A stretch of DNA of 64,000 nt from Microtetraspora niveoalba (lineage in GTDB: Bacteria; Actinomycetota; Actinomycetes; Streptosporangiales; Streptosporangiaceae), in contig NZ_BBYM01000008.1 of assembly GCF_001570405.1 (NCBI RefSeq), positions 124,001 through 188,000 of the forward strand, in the 5' to 3' direction. The notes below the pieces were generated by a model. The model was not told the DNA's origin. It did no database searches and was given only the letters and a program-made list of their open reading frames with translations. Shown one piece after another: positions 47,392-56,391 of the stretch. Numbering within the stretch: the stretch's first letter is position 1; every line of letters begins with the position of its first letter. The translations under genes and the position numbers were made by a program.

Positions 47392-47742
47392 ATGAAACGC
47401 TCCCCCGTCCTCGTCGCCGGGCTGATCCTGTCCGGACTCTTCGCTCTCTTCGACCTCGTGCCGCTGCCGGCCGACGATGGCGCGCAGCCACCGGCGGCCG
47501 TGACCGTCGTGGGCATCGTCCTCGCGCTGGCCACCCTCGCCGGGGTCGTGCTCGCCTGGCGCGGCAGCCGCGCCGGAGCCGTGGTCGTGATCGTCACCAG
47601 GCTGCTTGCCGGGCTCACCGCCGTACCCGCGTTCTTCGTCGACGGGGTGCCGGCCGAGGCGCGCGTCGCCGCCGCGGTCGGCGTGGTGCTGACCCTCCTC
47701 TGCGTCGCCCTGGTCGCCCCGGCGCTCCGGTCACGCGCCTGA
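47392..47742 (+). CDS. Small membrane protein
   Basis: 116 aa with four hydrophobic helices, ATG behind AGGAGGG. No family recognised. It lies divergent from the kinase gene and 52 bp before a second membrane-protein gene, so these two probably form an operon controlled by the adjacent two-component system. Confidence 0.75.
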   Translation: MKRSPVLVAGLILSGLFALFDLVPLPADDGAQPPAAVTVVGIVLALATLAGVVLAWRGSRAGAVVVIVTRLLAGLTAVPAFFVDGVPAEARVAAAVGVVLTLLCVALVAPALRSRA

Positions 47743-47794
47743 CCCTCCGCGCCCGGCTCACCGCCGATTCGCCGAACTCATCACGAGGAGAATC

Positions 47795-48517
47795 ATGGAA
47801 ACGTCCCTTCCGCCTTCCGCGCCCTCGTCCGGCGTCTCCGCGCCGCCGGATCCGCCGCGGCGTGCCCTCGCCCCGGCCCTGGCGCTGTTCGCCGCGCCGT
47901 GGGGCTTCGTCGTCGCCAACGGCGCGTACGCGTGGGCGACGCGCGCCGGAGGAGGTGACAGCACCGGGGCGGAGGCGCTCGCCCTTGCGGCGGCGCACCC
48001 CGCGCTGAACCGCCTCAGCGCCGTCGCCGCGATGCTGGGAAGCCTGCTCATGGTCCCGGCGGTCCTCGGCGTCAGGCGCCTCGTGGCCGACCGGAGCCGG
48101 AAGCTCGGCTTCGCCGGCGCGGTGCTCACCGGCGCCGGGTACATCTGCTACTTCGGCATCGCCTTCAGCGGCAACGTCGCCGTCGCCATGGCCGAGCACC
48201 CGGGCCCGGCCGCAGAGTACGCGGCCGTCCTCGACAGCAGCCAGAGCGACCCGTCGACCCTGTGGGTGTTCCTTCTCTTCGTGCTCGGCAACATGGTCGG
48301 AACGCTGCTGCTCGCGCTGGCCCTCCTCCGCAGCCGGGCCGTCCCGTTCTGGGCCGGCGCCGCGGTCGTCGCGTGGCCCGTGCTGCACGTGATCGGGCTC
48401 GTCGCCGGCAGCGAGTGGTTCGAGGTCGCGGGCGCGGTCCTGGAAGGGGTCGGCTTCGCCGTCGTCGGCCTGCGACTCCTGGCCCGTCCCGGCCTTCCGG
48501 AGGCCGGGACGGCCTGA
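47795..48517 (+). CDS. DUF4386-like or related membrane protein
   Basis: 240 aa with about six transmembrane helices after a Pro-rich N-terminus. FGIAFSGNVAVAMAEHPGP and SDPSTLWVFLLFVLGNMVG mark the core. I do not recognise the family with certainty. AGGAG precedes the ATG. Probably co-transcribed with the small membrane protein upstream. Confidence 0.7.
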   Translation: METSLPPSAPSSGVSAPPDPPRRALAPALALFAAPWGFVVANGAYAWATRAGGGDSTGAEALALAAAHPALNRLSAVAAMLGSLLMVPAVLGVRRLVADRSRKLGFAGAVLTGAGYICYFGIAFSGNVAVAMAEHPGPAAEYAAVLDSSQSDPSTLWVFLLFVLGNMVGTLLLALALLRSRAVPFWAGAAVVAWPVLHVIGLVAGSEWFEVAGAVLEGVGFAVVGLRLLARPGLPEAGTA

Positions 48518-48550
48518 CACGAGGGCGGGCGGGAAGGGGCGGGCCGCCGG

Positions 48551-49285
48551 TCACACGACGACGGCGTCCTCGAAGGACATCCGCACGTGGTCGGCTGTCG
48601 CCGTCATCACGGCCGTGCCCGGCAGGCCCAGCTCGCTCAGCTCCTTGGCGATCGGATGGTTCCCCAGCCTGATCAGCGCCCCGCCGGGCCGCGCTCGCAC
48701 CCCGCTCGCCCGGGCCGCCCAGGGGACGCGCCGGGTGACCCCGTCGATGTGGGAGTAGGCGTCCATCCGGGCCAGGCTCCCCGGCGGGAGCGGGACGCCG
48801 GGGCGGAGCAGCAGGTCGAGCACCAGCCGCCCGTCCTTGCGCAGCACGCACCGCTTGTACGGCGAGGCCAGCCGCAGGTCGATCTCGGCCCGTTCCTTCG
48901 GGAAACCCCAGATCTGCCGGCCGGCCTCCATCGTGAACCCCTGGTCGACCGGCAACCAGTGGACGAAGGCGCCGGAGCCGGCCGTACGGGCGTCCTTCAG
49001 CCCGGCCAGCGGTCCGCGGGACGGCGGGCGGCCGGAGCCCGGAGGCCTGATCAGGAACGCCATGCCGAACTCGTGGTAGGCGTCGAGATCGCCGTCGCGG
49101 TACCGCACGAACACCAGCGTGCATGCGGCCTTGCCGGGCAGCACCTCGGTCACGTCCAGTCCCGAGTACGCGATCACGGCGCGGGCGGCGTCGGCCCGCA
49201 CGAGGTAGGTCGCCGCGCCGGCCGACGCGTCCCTGATGCGTACGGGCATGTCGATCCGGCGTCCCTGGATGAGATGGCTGCTCAC
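48551..49285 (-). CDS. Acetoacetate decarboxylase-like protein
   Basis: 244 aa from the GTG at 49285; an ATG at 49249 is an alternative, but the N-terminal HLIQGRRIDMPVRIRDA is typical of the family. WGFPKERAEIDL carries the Lys that forms the Schiff base in acetoacetate decarboxylase. Related actinobacterial proteins often act on other keto acids or lack decarboxylase activity. No ketone-pathway genes are adjacent. Confidence 0.82.
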   Translation of the reverse strand: MSSHLIQGRRIDMPVRIRDASAGAATYLVRADAARAVIAYSGLDVTEVLPGKAACTLVFVRYRDGDLDAYHEFGMAFLIRPPGSGRPPSRGPLAGLKDARTAGSGAFVHWLPVDQGFTMEAGRQIWGFPKERAEIDLRLASPYKRCVLRKDGRLVLDLLLRPGVPLPPGSLARMDAYSHIDGVTRRVPWAARASGVRARPGGALIRLGNHPIAKELSELGLPGTAVMTATADHVRMSFEDAVVV

Positions 49286-49436
49286 GCCTCCAAGTAGAGC
49301 AAGCCCGGGGCCGGGGCGGTAGCCGTACGCGGGCACGGGTCCCCGCCGCTCGCAGCGGTGAACCGGCCGTGGCGGCGGGTCTCCTGGGGGCGCGGGGCTC
49401 GTGGGAGCCGGGCCTGCGGCGGCCGCGCGGGCCGCG

Positions 49437-50588
49437 TCAGGCGGGGAGGGCGCGTCCGCGCGGCAGGACGGGGGCGCGGTGCGGGGCACGCGCCCACCGT
49501 TCGAGCTGGGCCACGAACCGCGGGGCGCGTACCGGCCAGTGGAAGCGGCGCAGCGCCTCGGCGTGTCCCCTGGCCCCCATCGCGGCGCGCCGCGCGGGGT
49601 CGTCGCGGAGGTCGAGCACCGCGCGTACGGCGGCGTCCGCCGCGTCCCCGGCCGTGCGGTCGGCGCTCCCGGGGAACGGGATCACCAGGCCGCACCCGGC
49701 CCCGGTCACCGCCCCGGCCGCGCCCGGCGACGGCGTGGTGATCACCGGGATGCCGCGGGCCATGTACTCCATGACCCTCGGGGGAACGGCGTCGCGGAGG
49801 CCGGGCACGTCGTGCGTCAGGGACAGGCCCGCCAGCGCGCCCTCGGCCATCCGGAGCGCGTGCGTGTTGGGGACGTGCCCGAACCAGTCGAGCAGCCCCT
49901 GCCGCTGGGCGTCCCGCAGCAGCGGCCGCACGCCGGGGTCGGCCGAGCCAATCAGGTCCAGCCGGATCCCGTACGGCCGGAGGCGGCGGGCCAGCTCGAT
50001 CATCCCGGCCGCGCCGCGGGCCCGCGAGAGGCGTCCGACGTAGACGAGCCGGTCGTCGCCCGGCGGCGGGGGCGGGACGGCGGGGACGTACGTGTGATCG
50101 GGCACCACCGGGTGGCCGCCGGGGAAACGGCCGCGGAGCGACTCGTCGGCGAGGATGAGGTGCAGGCGGCGCTCCGCGCGCCGCTCAAGGGCGGCGACCA
50201 GCGGCGGCAGCGCCGCGCGCAGCGGCCCGGGCGGGTACGCCTCGGCCTCCAGCACGCTCCGCGTGTCCTCATGGACGTCCAGGACGGTCACCGGCCGGCG
50301 GCGGGGCAGCGCGAGCAGGAGGTCGATGTCGTGGACCAGGAGCAGATCGGCGTCCCGGCAGCCCTCCGCCAGCGCGGACCGCGCCGCGCGCAGCGCCCTC
50401 GCGCGCCGCAGGCCCACCGCCCGGGGCACGTCGAGCGCCCGGATCTCCGGGGGCGGCGTCACGTTGCAGTGGGTGAACGGGGCGATGTAGGTGACCTGGT
50501 GCCCCGCGTCGAGCAGGGCCCGGATCTGCCGGTGCGCGATCCGGGCGTCGTCGGGGTGGTGGACGATCGTGCCGACACATACCCTCAT
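49437..50588 (-). CDS. GT4-type glycosyltransferase
   Basis: 383 aa, GT-B fold. The N-terminal acceptor domain starts MRVCVGTIVHHPDDARI. The C-terminal donor domain has VYVGRLSRARG, VPPRVMEYMARGIPVI (the E-x7-E-like donor loop) and GLVIPFPG. No membrane segment. Located between an unrelated decarboxylase and the acyltransferase. It may serve the envelope cluster that follows. Confidence 0.88.
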   Translation of the reverse strand: MRVCVGTIVHHPDDARIAHRQIRALLDAGHQVTYIAPFTHCNVTPPPEIRALDVPRAVGLRRARALRAARSALAEGCRDADLLLVHDIDLLLALPRRRPVTVLDVHEDTRSVLEAEAYPPGPLRAALPPLVAALERRAERRLHLILADESLRGRFPGGHPVVPDHTYVPAVPPPPPGDDRLVYVGRLSRARGAAGMIELARRLRPYGIRLDLIGSADPGVRPLLRDAQRQGLLDWFGHVPNTHALRMAEGALAGLSLTHDVPGLRDAVPPRVMEYMARGIPVITTPSPGAAGAVTGAGCGLVIPFPGSADRTAGDAADAAVRAVLDLRDDPARRAAMGARGHAEALRRFHWPVRAPRFVAQLERWARAPHRAPVLPRGRALPA

Positions 50589-50648
50589 GCGTCGACTTTG
50601 CGGTCTCATCCCGTCGCGCCCGGATGTGGCGCGTTAATCCATGCGAAA

Positions 50649-53477
50649 CTACCGCTGAACTTCCGGCTGCGGCTCCACCGGGCGCTTGGCCCTGCGGTAG
50701 AGCCAGGTGAGGCGCGGCTCCAGCATCCACTTGAACAGCGTCCGGGTGATCGGCAGGCACAGGATGGTGGCCAGCAGGAAGCTGCCGCTCAGGATGGCGA
50801 CGACGCCGAGCGGGCCCTCCAGCCATGGGGCCTTCAGCCAGCCCATCTCCTTGCCGATCATCACGGGCACGCCGTGCAGCAGGTACGCGTACAGGGTGCG
50901 CGTGCCGAGGTCGGAGAACCACATCTGGCGCCGGGGCACGAGGGCCATGACGCTGAAGCAGATCACCGTGACCCCGGCGAGGAAGACCACGCGGAAGCCC
51001 ATGCCGTACCACCACGTCATGTTCAGGTCGTGGTAGCTGGCGTTGAAGTACCACAGGCCCAGCTTGAGGCGCGGCGCGAGGACGTAGACGGCGACCGCCC
51101 AGACCAGCAGGGTGACCCCGGCGACGATCCGTACCCAGACGCGGTTGAGCAGCTCGAAGTGCTCGGGCTTGAGGACCAGGCCCATCGCGAAGAAGGGCAG
51201 CAGGCCGAACACGCGGTCGATGCTGAAATCACCGCTGAGCTGGGACAGCCCGGAGAAGAGACACACGACCACCGCGGTGGGCAGCGGATATCTCATCCGT
51301 TTCCACACGGGTGTGGACAGTCGCCAGAACAACAGGGCGAGGAGATACCAGTTCAGCCAGTAGGGATCGAGGATCGAGATGCTCCACTTGTGCCCGAAGA
51401 CGACGCGGAGCAGGTTGTAGCCGAACTCGACGATGACATACGGCACGAGGAACGTGTCGACGAGCTTGTTGGTCTTGGCGTTCGAGTTCCAGAAGTTCTT
51501 CGACAGATAGCCACTGATCATCACGAACAGCGGCATGTGGAACGAGAACATGAAGATGTACAGCGCCCGGTTGGCGTCGGCGCCGACCGTGGGCCGGATC
51601 GCGTGCGAGGTCACCACGAGCGCGATCAGCAGGAACTTGACGTTGTCCAGGTACGGGTCGCGGCGCTTGGGGCGCGGAGCGGGCTCCTCGAGCTCCTGCT
51701 CCTCCCACCCGGCCGGCGGCCGCACCTCGCCGAACCCGGGCGCCCCCGGGCCGGGGCCGTACGGCGACGTCTGCTGGGGGGCCTGCGCCCAGGCGGGCAA
51801 CGGGAGCGGGTCCGGGCCGGGAGCCGGAGGTGCGGGCGCGGGCGGGGCCGCGAGTGCGGCCTGCTCCACGGTGCTCGGTACGGCGAGGCCCTGCGGCACG
51901 TCGTGACCGGCGCGACGCCACGGGTCCCACGGGTCCGCGGGCAGCTCGGGCCACTGCTGGGCCGGGGGAGCCGCCGGGACGGCGGGCATCGCCTGCGTCG
52001 GCGCCTGTCCGTGGCCGGAGCCGCGGCGCGGGCGCTGGGGCAGGCGCTCCGGCGACGCGGGCTGTGCGAACGGGTCCTGTGCGGGTGCCGCGAACGGGTC
52101 CTGTGCGGATGCCGCGAACGGGTCCTGTGCGGATGCCGCGAACGGGTCCTGAGCGGGTGCCGCGAAGGGGTCCTGAGCCGGCGGAGCGAACGGGTCCTGA
52201 GGGGCCGCCGCGAACGGGTCCTGGGCGGGGGCGCCGTAGGGGGCGCGCCCGGAGGCGGCGGGATCGGTGGCCACGTCAGGAATGGGCGCGGCGAACGGGC
52301 TCTGCGCGGCCTCACCGAAGGGACTCTGTGCCGCTTCCCCGAAGGGGCCCTGCTCCCCGAAGGGGCTCTGCGCGGCCGGGGCGGCCGGGTCGGACGCGGA
52401 GGCGGACTCCGCGCTCGCCGAGCGGCCGGTGGAGAAGTAGTCGAAGCCCTGGGAGGCCGGGTCGGGCGCTCCCATCGCCTGCGCCGCTCCCGCGCGCGGG
52501 GAGCGCGGCCGGCGCTTGGGCAGTGGCCGGTGTTCGGCGCCCTGCTCGGCGGAGGTCGTACCGGCGGAACCGGCGGAGGTCGTACCGGAGGGGGCGGACC
52601 CGGCGGAGGCCGCGCCGGCGGGGGTGGACCCGGCCGAGGTCGTGGGAGGAGCCGGGGTGCCGGTCTCCGGCGAGGTCGTCGCGGAAGACCGGGACGCCCG
52701 CGAGTGCGAGTCGGATGCCTCGGGCTCGGCCGCCAAGAAGGCGCCGGTGGCCGGCGGGCCGGGCGGCCCGGCAGGCGACGGGGTGGCTCCGGACCGTCCC
52801 GGCCAGGACGACGGAGCGCCGGAAGACCCGGATCCCGAGACGTCGGCCCCGGAGGTTGCAGAGCTCGACGGGGCCGGTCCCGGTGCGCCGGGCCGGAAGC
52901 CGGACGAGGACGGAGCGTCCGTCCCCGGGAAGGCGGACCCGGACGCGCCGGGGCGGGACGGGCCGGCGCCGGAAGGCGCGGAAGCCGCCGGGCCCGGATG
53001 CATCGGGCCCGGGGACCCCGTCGGCCCGGCAGAACCCGAAGACCCGAGCGACCCCGACGGCCCCGATGCCGAGCCCGGGGAGCGCGTCGGCTCCGCCGGA
53101 CCGGCCGGCCCAAGGGATCCCGACGACGACGCCGAGCCTGCCGGGCCCGGGGCTCCGGTCGGCCTCGCCGAGCCCGCCGGGGAGGCGGGCGCGGAGCCGA
53201 AGGACGCGAAGTGCCCGGTCGACGGCGGCTCCTGGGACGACCCGAAGTGGCCGCCGGCGGGCGTCGCCGCCCACGGCTGCCGTACGGGCGGCTCGGGCTC
53301 CGAGGACGCTCCGGGCTCCAGGGAGGACCCGGGCGCGCCGTCACCGGGAGCGCCGGGCTGCGGCGGCCACTCGCCGGTGATGCGGCCGATCACTCCGGTG
53401 GGCGCGTCCTCGGAGGGATCGTACGGATCGCCCGGGTTCGCTCCCGGTACGTCAGGGGATGGGCGAGTGTCAGTCAC
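50649..53477 (-). CDS. Membrane acyltransferase with a very long repetitive N-terminal region
   Basis: 942 aa. The C-terminal 330 residues form a ten-helix acyltransferase-3/fucose-4-O-acetylase-like domain starting RRDPYLDNVKFLLIALVVTS with the conserved His in SHAIRP and FHMPLFVMISGY. The first 600 residues are Pro/Ser/Ala/Gly-rich, apparently disordered and cytoplasmic, and include seven DPFAxxAQ repeats. The catalytic part probably O-acylates a surface polysaccharide. The tail is far longer than the family usually carries. Confidence 0.85.
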   Translation of the reverse strand: MTDTRPSPDVPGANPGDPYDPSEDAPTGVIGRITGEWPPQPGAPGDGAPGSSLEPGASSEPEPPVRQPWAATPAGGHFGSSQEPPSTGHFASFGSAPASPAGSARPTGAPGPAGSASSSGSLGPAGPAEPTRSPGSASGPSGSLGSSGSAGPTGSPGPMHPGPAASAPSGAGPSRPGASGSAFPGTDAPSSSGFRPGAPGPAPSSSATSGADVSGSGSSGAPSSWPGRSGATPSPAGPPGPPATGAFLAAEPEASDSHSRASRSSATTSPETGTPAPPTTSAGSTPAGAASAGSAPSGTTSAGSAGTTSAEQGAEHRPLPKRRPRSPRAGAAQAMGAPDPASQGFDYFSTGRSASAESASASDPAAPAAQSPFGEQGPFGEAAQSPFGEAAQSPFAAPIPDVATDPAASGRAPYGAPAQDPFAAAPQDPFAPPAQDPFAAPAQDPFAASAQDPFAASAQDPFAAPAQDPFAQPASPERLPQRPRRGSGHGQAPTQAMPAVPAAPPAQQWPELPADPWDPWRRAGHDVPQGLAVPSTVEQAALAAPPAPAPPAPGPDPLPLPAWAQAPQQTSPYGPGPGAPGFGEVRPPAGWEEQELEEPAPRPKRRDPYLDNVKFLLIALVVTSHAIRPTVGADANRALYIFMFSFHMPLFVMISGYLSKNFWNSNAKTNKLVDTFLVPYVIVEFGYNLLRVVFGHKWSISILDPYWLNWYLLALLFWRLSTPVWKRMRYPLPTAVVVCLFSGLSQLSGDFSIDRVFGLLPFFAMGLVLKPEHFELLNRVWVRIVAGVTLLVWAVAVYVLAPRLKLGLWYFNASYHDLNMTWWYGMGFRVVFLAGVTVICFSVMALVPRRQMWFSDLGTRTLYAYLLHGVPVMIGKEMGWLKAPWLEGPLGVVAILSGSFLLATILCLPITRTLFKWMLEPRLTWLYRRAKRPVEPQPEVQR
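52066..52233 (-). repeat. Seven tandem 24-bp repeats inside the acyltransferase gene
   Basis: Units start at 52066, 52090, 52114, 52138, 52162, 52186 and 52210, each close to GCGAACGGGTCCTGTGCGGA on the + strand and each coding an eight-residue DPFAxxAQ unit. All keep the frame, so copy number could vary without breaking the gene. Confidence 0.9.
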
Positions 53478-53676
53478 GGGAGGAAACTCTCAAGGTTCGC
53501 CGAGCGGGGGCCGGTGGCTCATTCGAGATGGAGCCTGCGTTCAAGACGCTAGCGCGGACTTCCCGTGCGGTCAGGCGAACGTGCGAGCACGGAATGCGTC
53601 CGCTCGCCCAACCTTAACGTAAGTCTCGTGGATCACTCCTGTATCGGACATCAATAATTGCTGTGAGCGGCCGACC

Positions 53677-55956
53677 TCAGCCCTTGCAGATGTCGGTCTC
53701 GGAGGTCACGGCGTCGTCGCCGACGTCGAGCGCGACCTTGACGCCCTTCCAGTCGGCGCCGACCACGAGCTGGATGATCGGGCCGGCCACCCGTCCCGGC
53801 TTGGCCGGTGTCGTGGTCGAGACGAACGGGGTGACCGGGCCGGTCGCCAGCTTGCCGGTCTCGGGCTTGACCTCGGTCTGCAGCTTGCCGCTGAGGATCT
53901 TGGCCTGGTCCCAGCCCTGCCCGGTGTAGCGGATCATGGTCGCCGGCTGGTCACTGCCGTCCGCCTTGCGGGCGTCGCCCACGCCGACGACGCGGAAGCC
54001 CTCGGCGGCCAGTTCCTCGGCCACCTCCTTGGCCTTGCCGGAGGTGTTGGTGCCGTTGAACACCTGGATCTTGACCTGCTCCGGCTTGGTCACGGTCGGG
54101 GTGGCGGGCTTGGTGGTGCCGCCGGAGGCGGAGGCGGCCGGGCTCGGGGTGGCGGTGACCTCCACGTCGCCCCGGATGCCGGCGAACAGCTTCTCCGCGG
54201 CCGGCTGCTTCCACTGGACGCGGTTCTTGTCCGCCACGTACGGCTCCCAGGGCACCTTGGTGCCCTTGAACCCCTTGGCGCTGAGCTTGGAGGCGCTCAT
54301 CGCGATCTGGATGAGCGCGTCGCCGTTGAGCTTGTCGTCCATCGTGACGGAGTCGGCCGTGGCGGCGACGAACTTCTGCAGCTTGCCCAGGTCGGTGAGC
54401 AGCCCGCTGCTGGTCGCCTTCTTCACCACCTGGGAGATGAAGAGCTGCTGGCGTTCGATCCGGCTGATGTCGCCGCCGTCACCGAGGCCGTAGCGAGCCC
54501 GTACGTAGGCGAGGGCGGTCTCGCCCTTGACGATGTGCTTGCCCTTGCTCAGGACCAGCTTGGCCTTCTTGTCGTTGACGTCCCTCGGTAGACAGATCTC
54601 GATGCCGCCCAGGGCGTTCACGATGTTCTTGAAGCCGGTGAAGTCGACCTTCACCCAGTGGTCGATGGGGATCTTGGTGAGCGTCTCGATGGTCCGGCGG
54701 GTGCAGATCATGCCTCCGCTGGAGAAAGCTGAGTTGATCATGCCCAGGTGCTGCCCGATGACGGCCTTGGTCTTGACGTCGCGGCACTCGGGGATGAGGA
54801 CCATGGAGTCGCGGGGGAAGCTGATCAATGTCGCGCCGTCCCGGTTCGGGGCGATGTGCAGCAGCATGATCGTGTCGGTGCGCTCGCCGTCGTTCTCCAT
54901 GTGCTGGCCGTACTTCTTGTTGTCGCCGGTCCGGGTGTCGGACCCGACGAGCAGCACGTTGATCGCGCCGGTCGCGTTCTCCGGGCGGTTCTTGTCCAGG
55001 TCGTCGGTTGATTTGCCGACGTGGATCATGCCGAACGTGTCCCGGTAGACCTTGTACGCGGTGAGCGTGCCCGCGACCATGACGGTGGTCAGCGCGATGC
55101 TCGTCCAGCCGAGCACGCCCAGGCCGCGCTTGACGCCGCCCGAGCCGGGGCGGCGCGAGCCGGGCCCGCCCGGTCCTCCGCCGTTGGGGCCGCCGGGGCG
55201 GTCGCCGCCGCCCCCGGCCCGGCGGGCTCCCCGCCGCCCGGCGCCGTCGTCGCCGGAGGTGTCGTCCGTGCCCATCTCGTAGTGGTCGTCGCCGCGGCCT
55301 CCGCGCCTGCCGCGCCTGGCCCGGCCCTTACCGCCGTCCGGTTCGTCGTCGTAGCCCTCGGCGGCCGCAACGTCCTCGACGACGTCCTCGTCGGCGGACT
55401 TGCGACGGCCCCAGAGCTTGCGGCGGGGTTCCTCGTCGTCGGGCTCGTCCCAGGGGTCGACGTTGGAGCGCCGTCCCCAGCGCCGCTTCGGCGGGTCGTC
55501 GAGATAGTCGTCGTCGGGCTCGCGCTCGCCCCAGGGGCCGCGCTCGGGCTCGTCGTACTCGTCCTGCCGGTACCCCTGCCCCTGGTATCCCCGCTCCTGA
55601 TAGGCCGGGTCCTGGTAACCGGGGTCCTGGTACCCCTGGTCGCGGTAGCCCGCGTCGGCGTACCCCTGGTCGTGGTGGCTCTGGTCGCGGTATCCGCGGT
55701 CCTGCGGAGGCGGAGCGGGCCGTTCGGCGGCCCTGCCGCCGCTCCTGCGGCGACTTCGCGGAGCGTCGTGGGCGTCCTGGTAGGCGTCGGCCTGGTACCC
55801 CTCCTGCCGGGAGGGGTAGCCGTCGCGCCCGCGCGCGTCGAGGGGGCGGCGGTCCCGCGGGTCCGCCTGGCCGTAACCGGGGCCCGGCTCCTCGCGGCCC
55901 CAGACCCGCTGGTCGTTCCCGGGTATTCCCTGGGGCTGGTGGCGGCGGTCGCTCAT
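53677..55956 (-). CDS. LytR-CpsA-Psr family protein with long charged cytoplasmic tail
   Basis: 759 aa, RBS GAGGAGAGG. About 280 cytoplasmic residues are rich in Tyr, Gln, Asp, Arg and Gly, with repeated GYxxQ and GYQDP units. One transmembrane helix (GLGVLGWTSIALTTVMVAG) follows. The LCP domain has ERTDTIMLLHI, SFPRDSM and MINSAFSSGG, and a LytR_C domain lies near the end (VKIQVFNGTNTSGK). Second wall-polymer ligase in the window. The long tail may bind partners or be phosphorylated. Confidence 0.94.
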   Translation of the reverse strand: MSDRRHQPQGIPGNDQRVWGREEPGPGYGQADPRDRRPLDARGRDGYPSRQEGYQADAYQDAHDAPRSRRRSGGRAAERPAPPPQDRGYRDQSHHDQGYADAGYRDQGYQDPGYQDPAYQERGYQGQGYRQDEYDEPERGPWGEREPDDDYLDDPPKRRWGRRSNVDPWDEPDDEEPRRKLWGRRKSADEDVVEDVAAAEGYDDEPDGGKGRARRGRRGGRGDDHYEMGTDDTSGDDGAGRRGARRAGGGGDRPGGPNGGGPGGPGSRRPGSGGVKRGLGVLGWTSIALTTVMVAGTLTAYKVYRDTFGMIHVGKSTDDLDKNRPENATGAINVLLVGSDTRTGDNKKYGQHMENDGERTDTIMLLHIAPNRDGATLISFPRDSMVLIPECRDVKTKAVIGQHLGMINSAFSSGGMICTRRTIETLTKIPIDHWVKVDFTGFKNIVNALGGIEICLPRDVNDKKAKLVLSKGKHIVKGETALAYVRARYGLGDGGDISRIERQQLFISQVVKKATSSGLLTDLGKLQKFVAATADSVTMDDKLNGDALIQIAMSASKLSAKGFKGTKVPWEPYVADKNRVQWKQPAAEKLFAGIRGDVEVTATPSPAASASGGTTKPATPTVTKPEQVKIQVFNGTNTSGKAKEVAEELAAEGFRVVGVGDARKADGSDQPATMIRYTGQGWDQAKILSGKLQTEVKPETGKLATGPVTPFVSTTTPAKPGRVAGPIIQLVVGADWKGVKVALDVGDDAVTSETDICKG

Positions 55957-56391
55957 GCGCCTCTCCTCGTGGTGAGGCGCGCTGGACGTGTGGGCGAACA
56001 GCCGGTCCGACTACTGCTTCGCACGCACACGTCTTCCTCCTTGCTTTACGGTCATTTGACCGAGAGCGTGACAGCTCTTGCCGAAGGCTAGGCCACGTAC
56101 GCGCGGGCGGGCGCCGTGATCGCAGATTTTGGACGTGACCTGTCTTTTGCTTCGACGGGGGTGATCCAGCCGGAAGCATACTCAAGCATGGATATTTCGG
56201 GGTATGTCAAATAGCTGAAGAATGTCGGACTCTCAGGAATCCTCCAGGTCAGCGTGGAGCATCCGTCCGATGCGCCGGAGATCGGGCAGGTCAGGAACCC
56301 CCGGCCCGGACGGGAAAATCCGCGAAACCCAGATCACGCCCCGGCCGCCCGAGCCGCGGCAGCCCCGGCGGTGCCGGTGGGCGGCCCGGAG
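55957..56391. other. Non-coding region upstream of the LCP gene
   Basis: 435 bp. It contains the AT-richer stretch around 56110-56220, where the promoter of the LCP gene or the end of the preceding minus-strand transcript is likely. No convincing coding frame, repeat or RNA seen. Confidence 0.4.

Noticed and set aside
44517-47618. Apparent 1033-residue fusion ending in the NarL-type regulator
   Set aside because: The N-terminal 820 residues are the kinase gene read in the wrong frame. The regulator has its own GTG and Shine-Dalgarno at 45158.
52066-52233. Tandem repeats considered as a CRISPR or VNTR outside genes
   Set aside because: No spacers, exact 24-bp periodicity in frame with a protein-coding gene.
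49401-53552. 1383-codon open frame on the + strand opposite the acyltransferase and GT4 genes
   Set aside because: It is a GC-skewed shadow of the minus-strand genes, with low-complexity Gly/Arg-rich translation and no domain.
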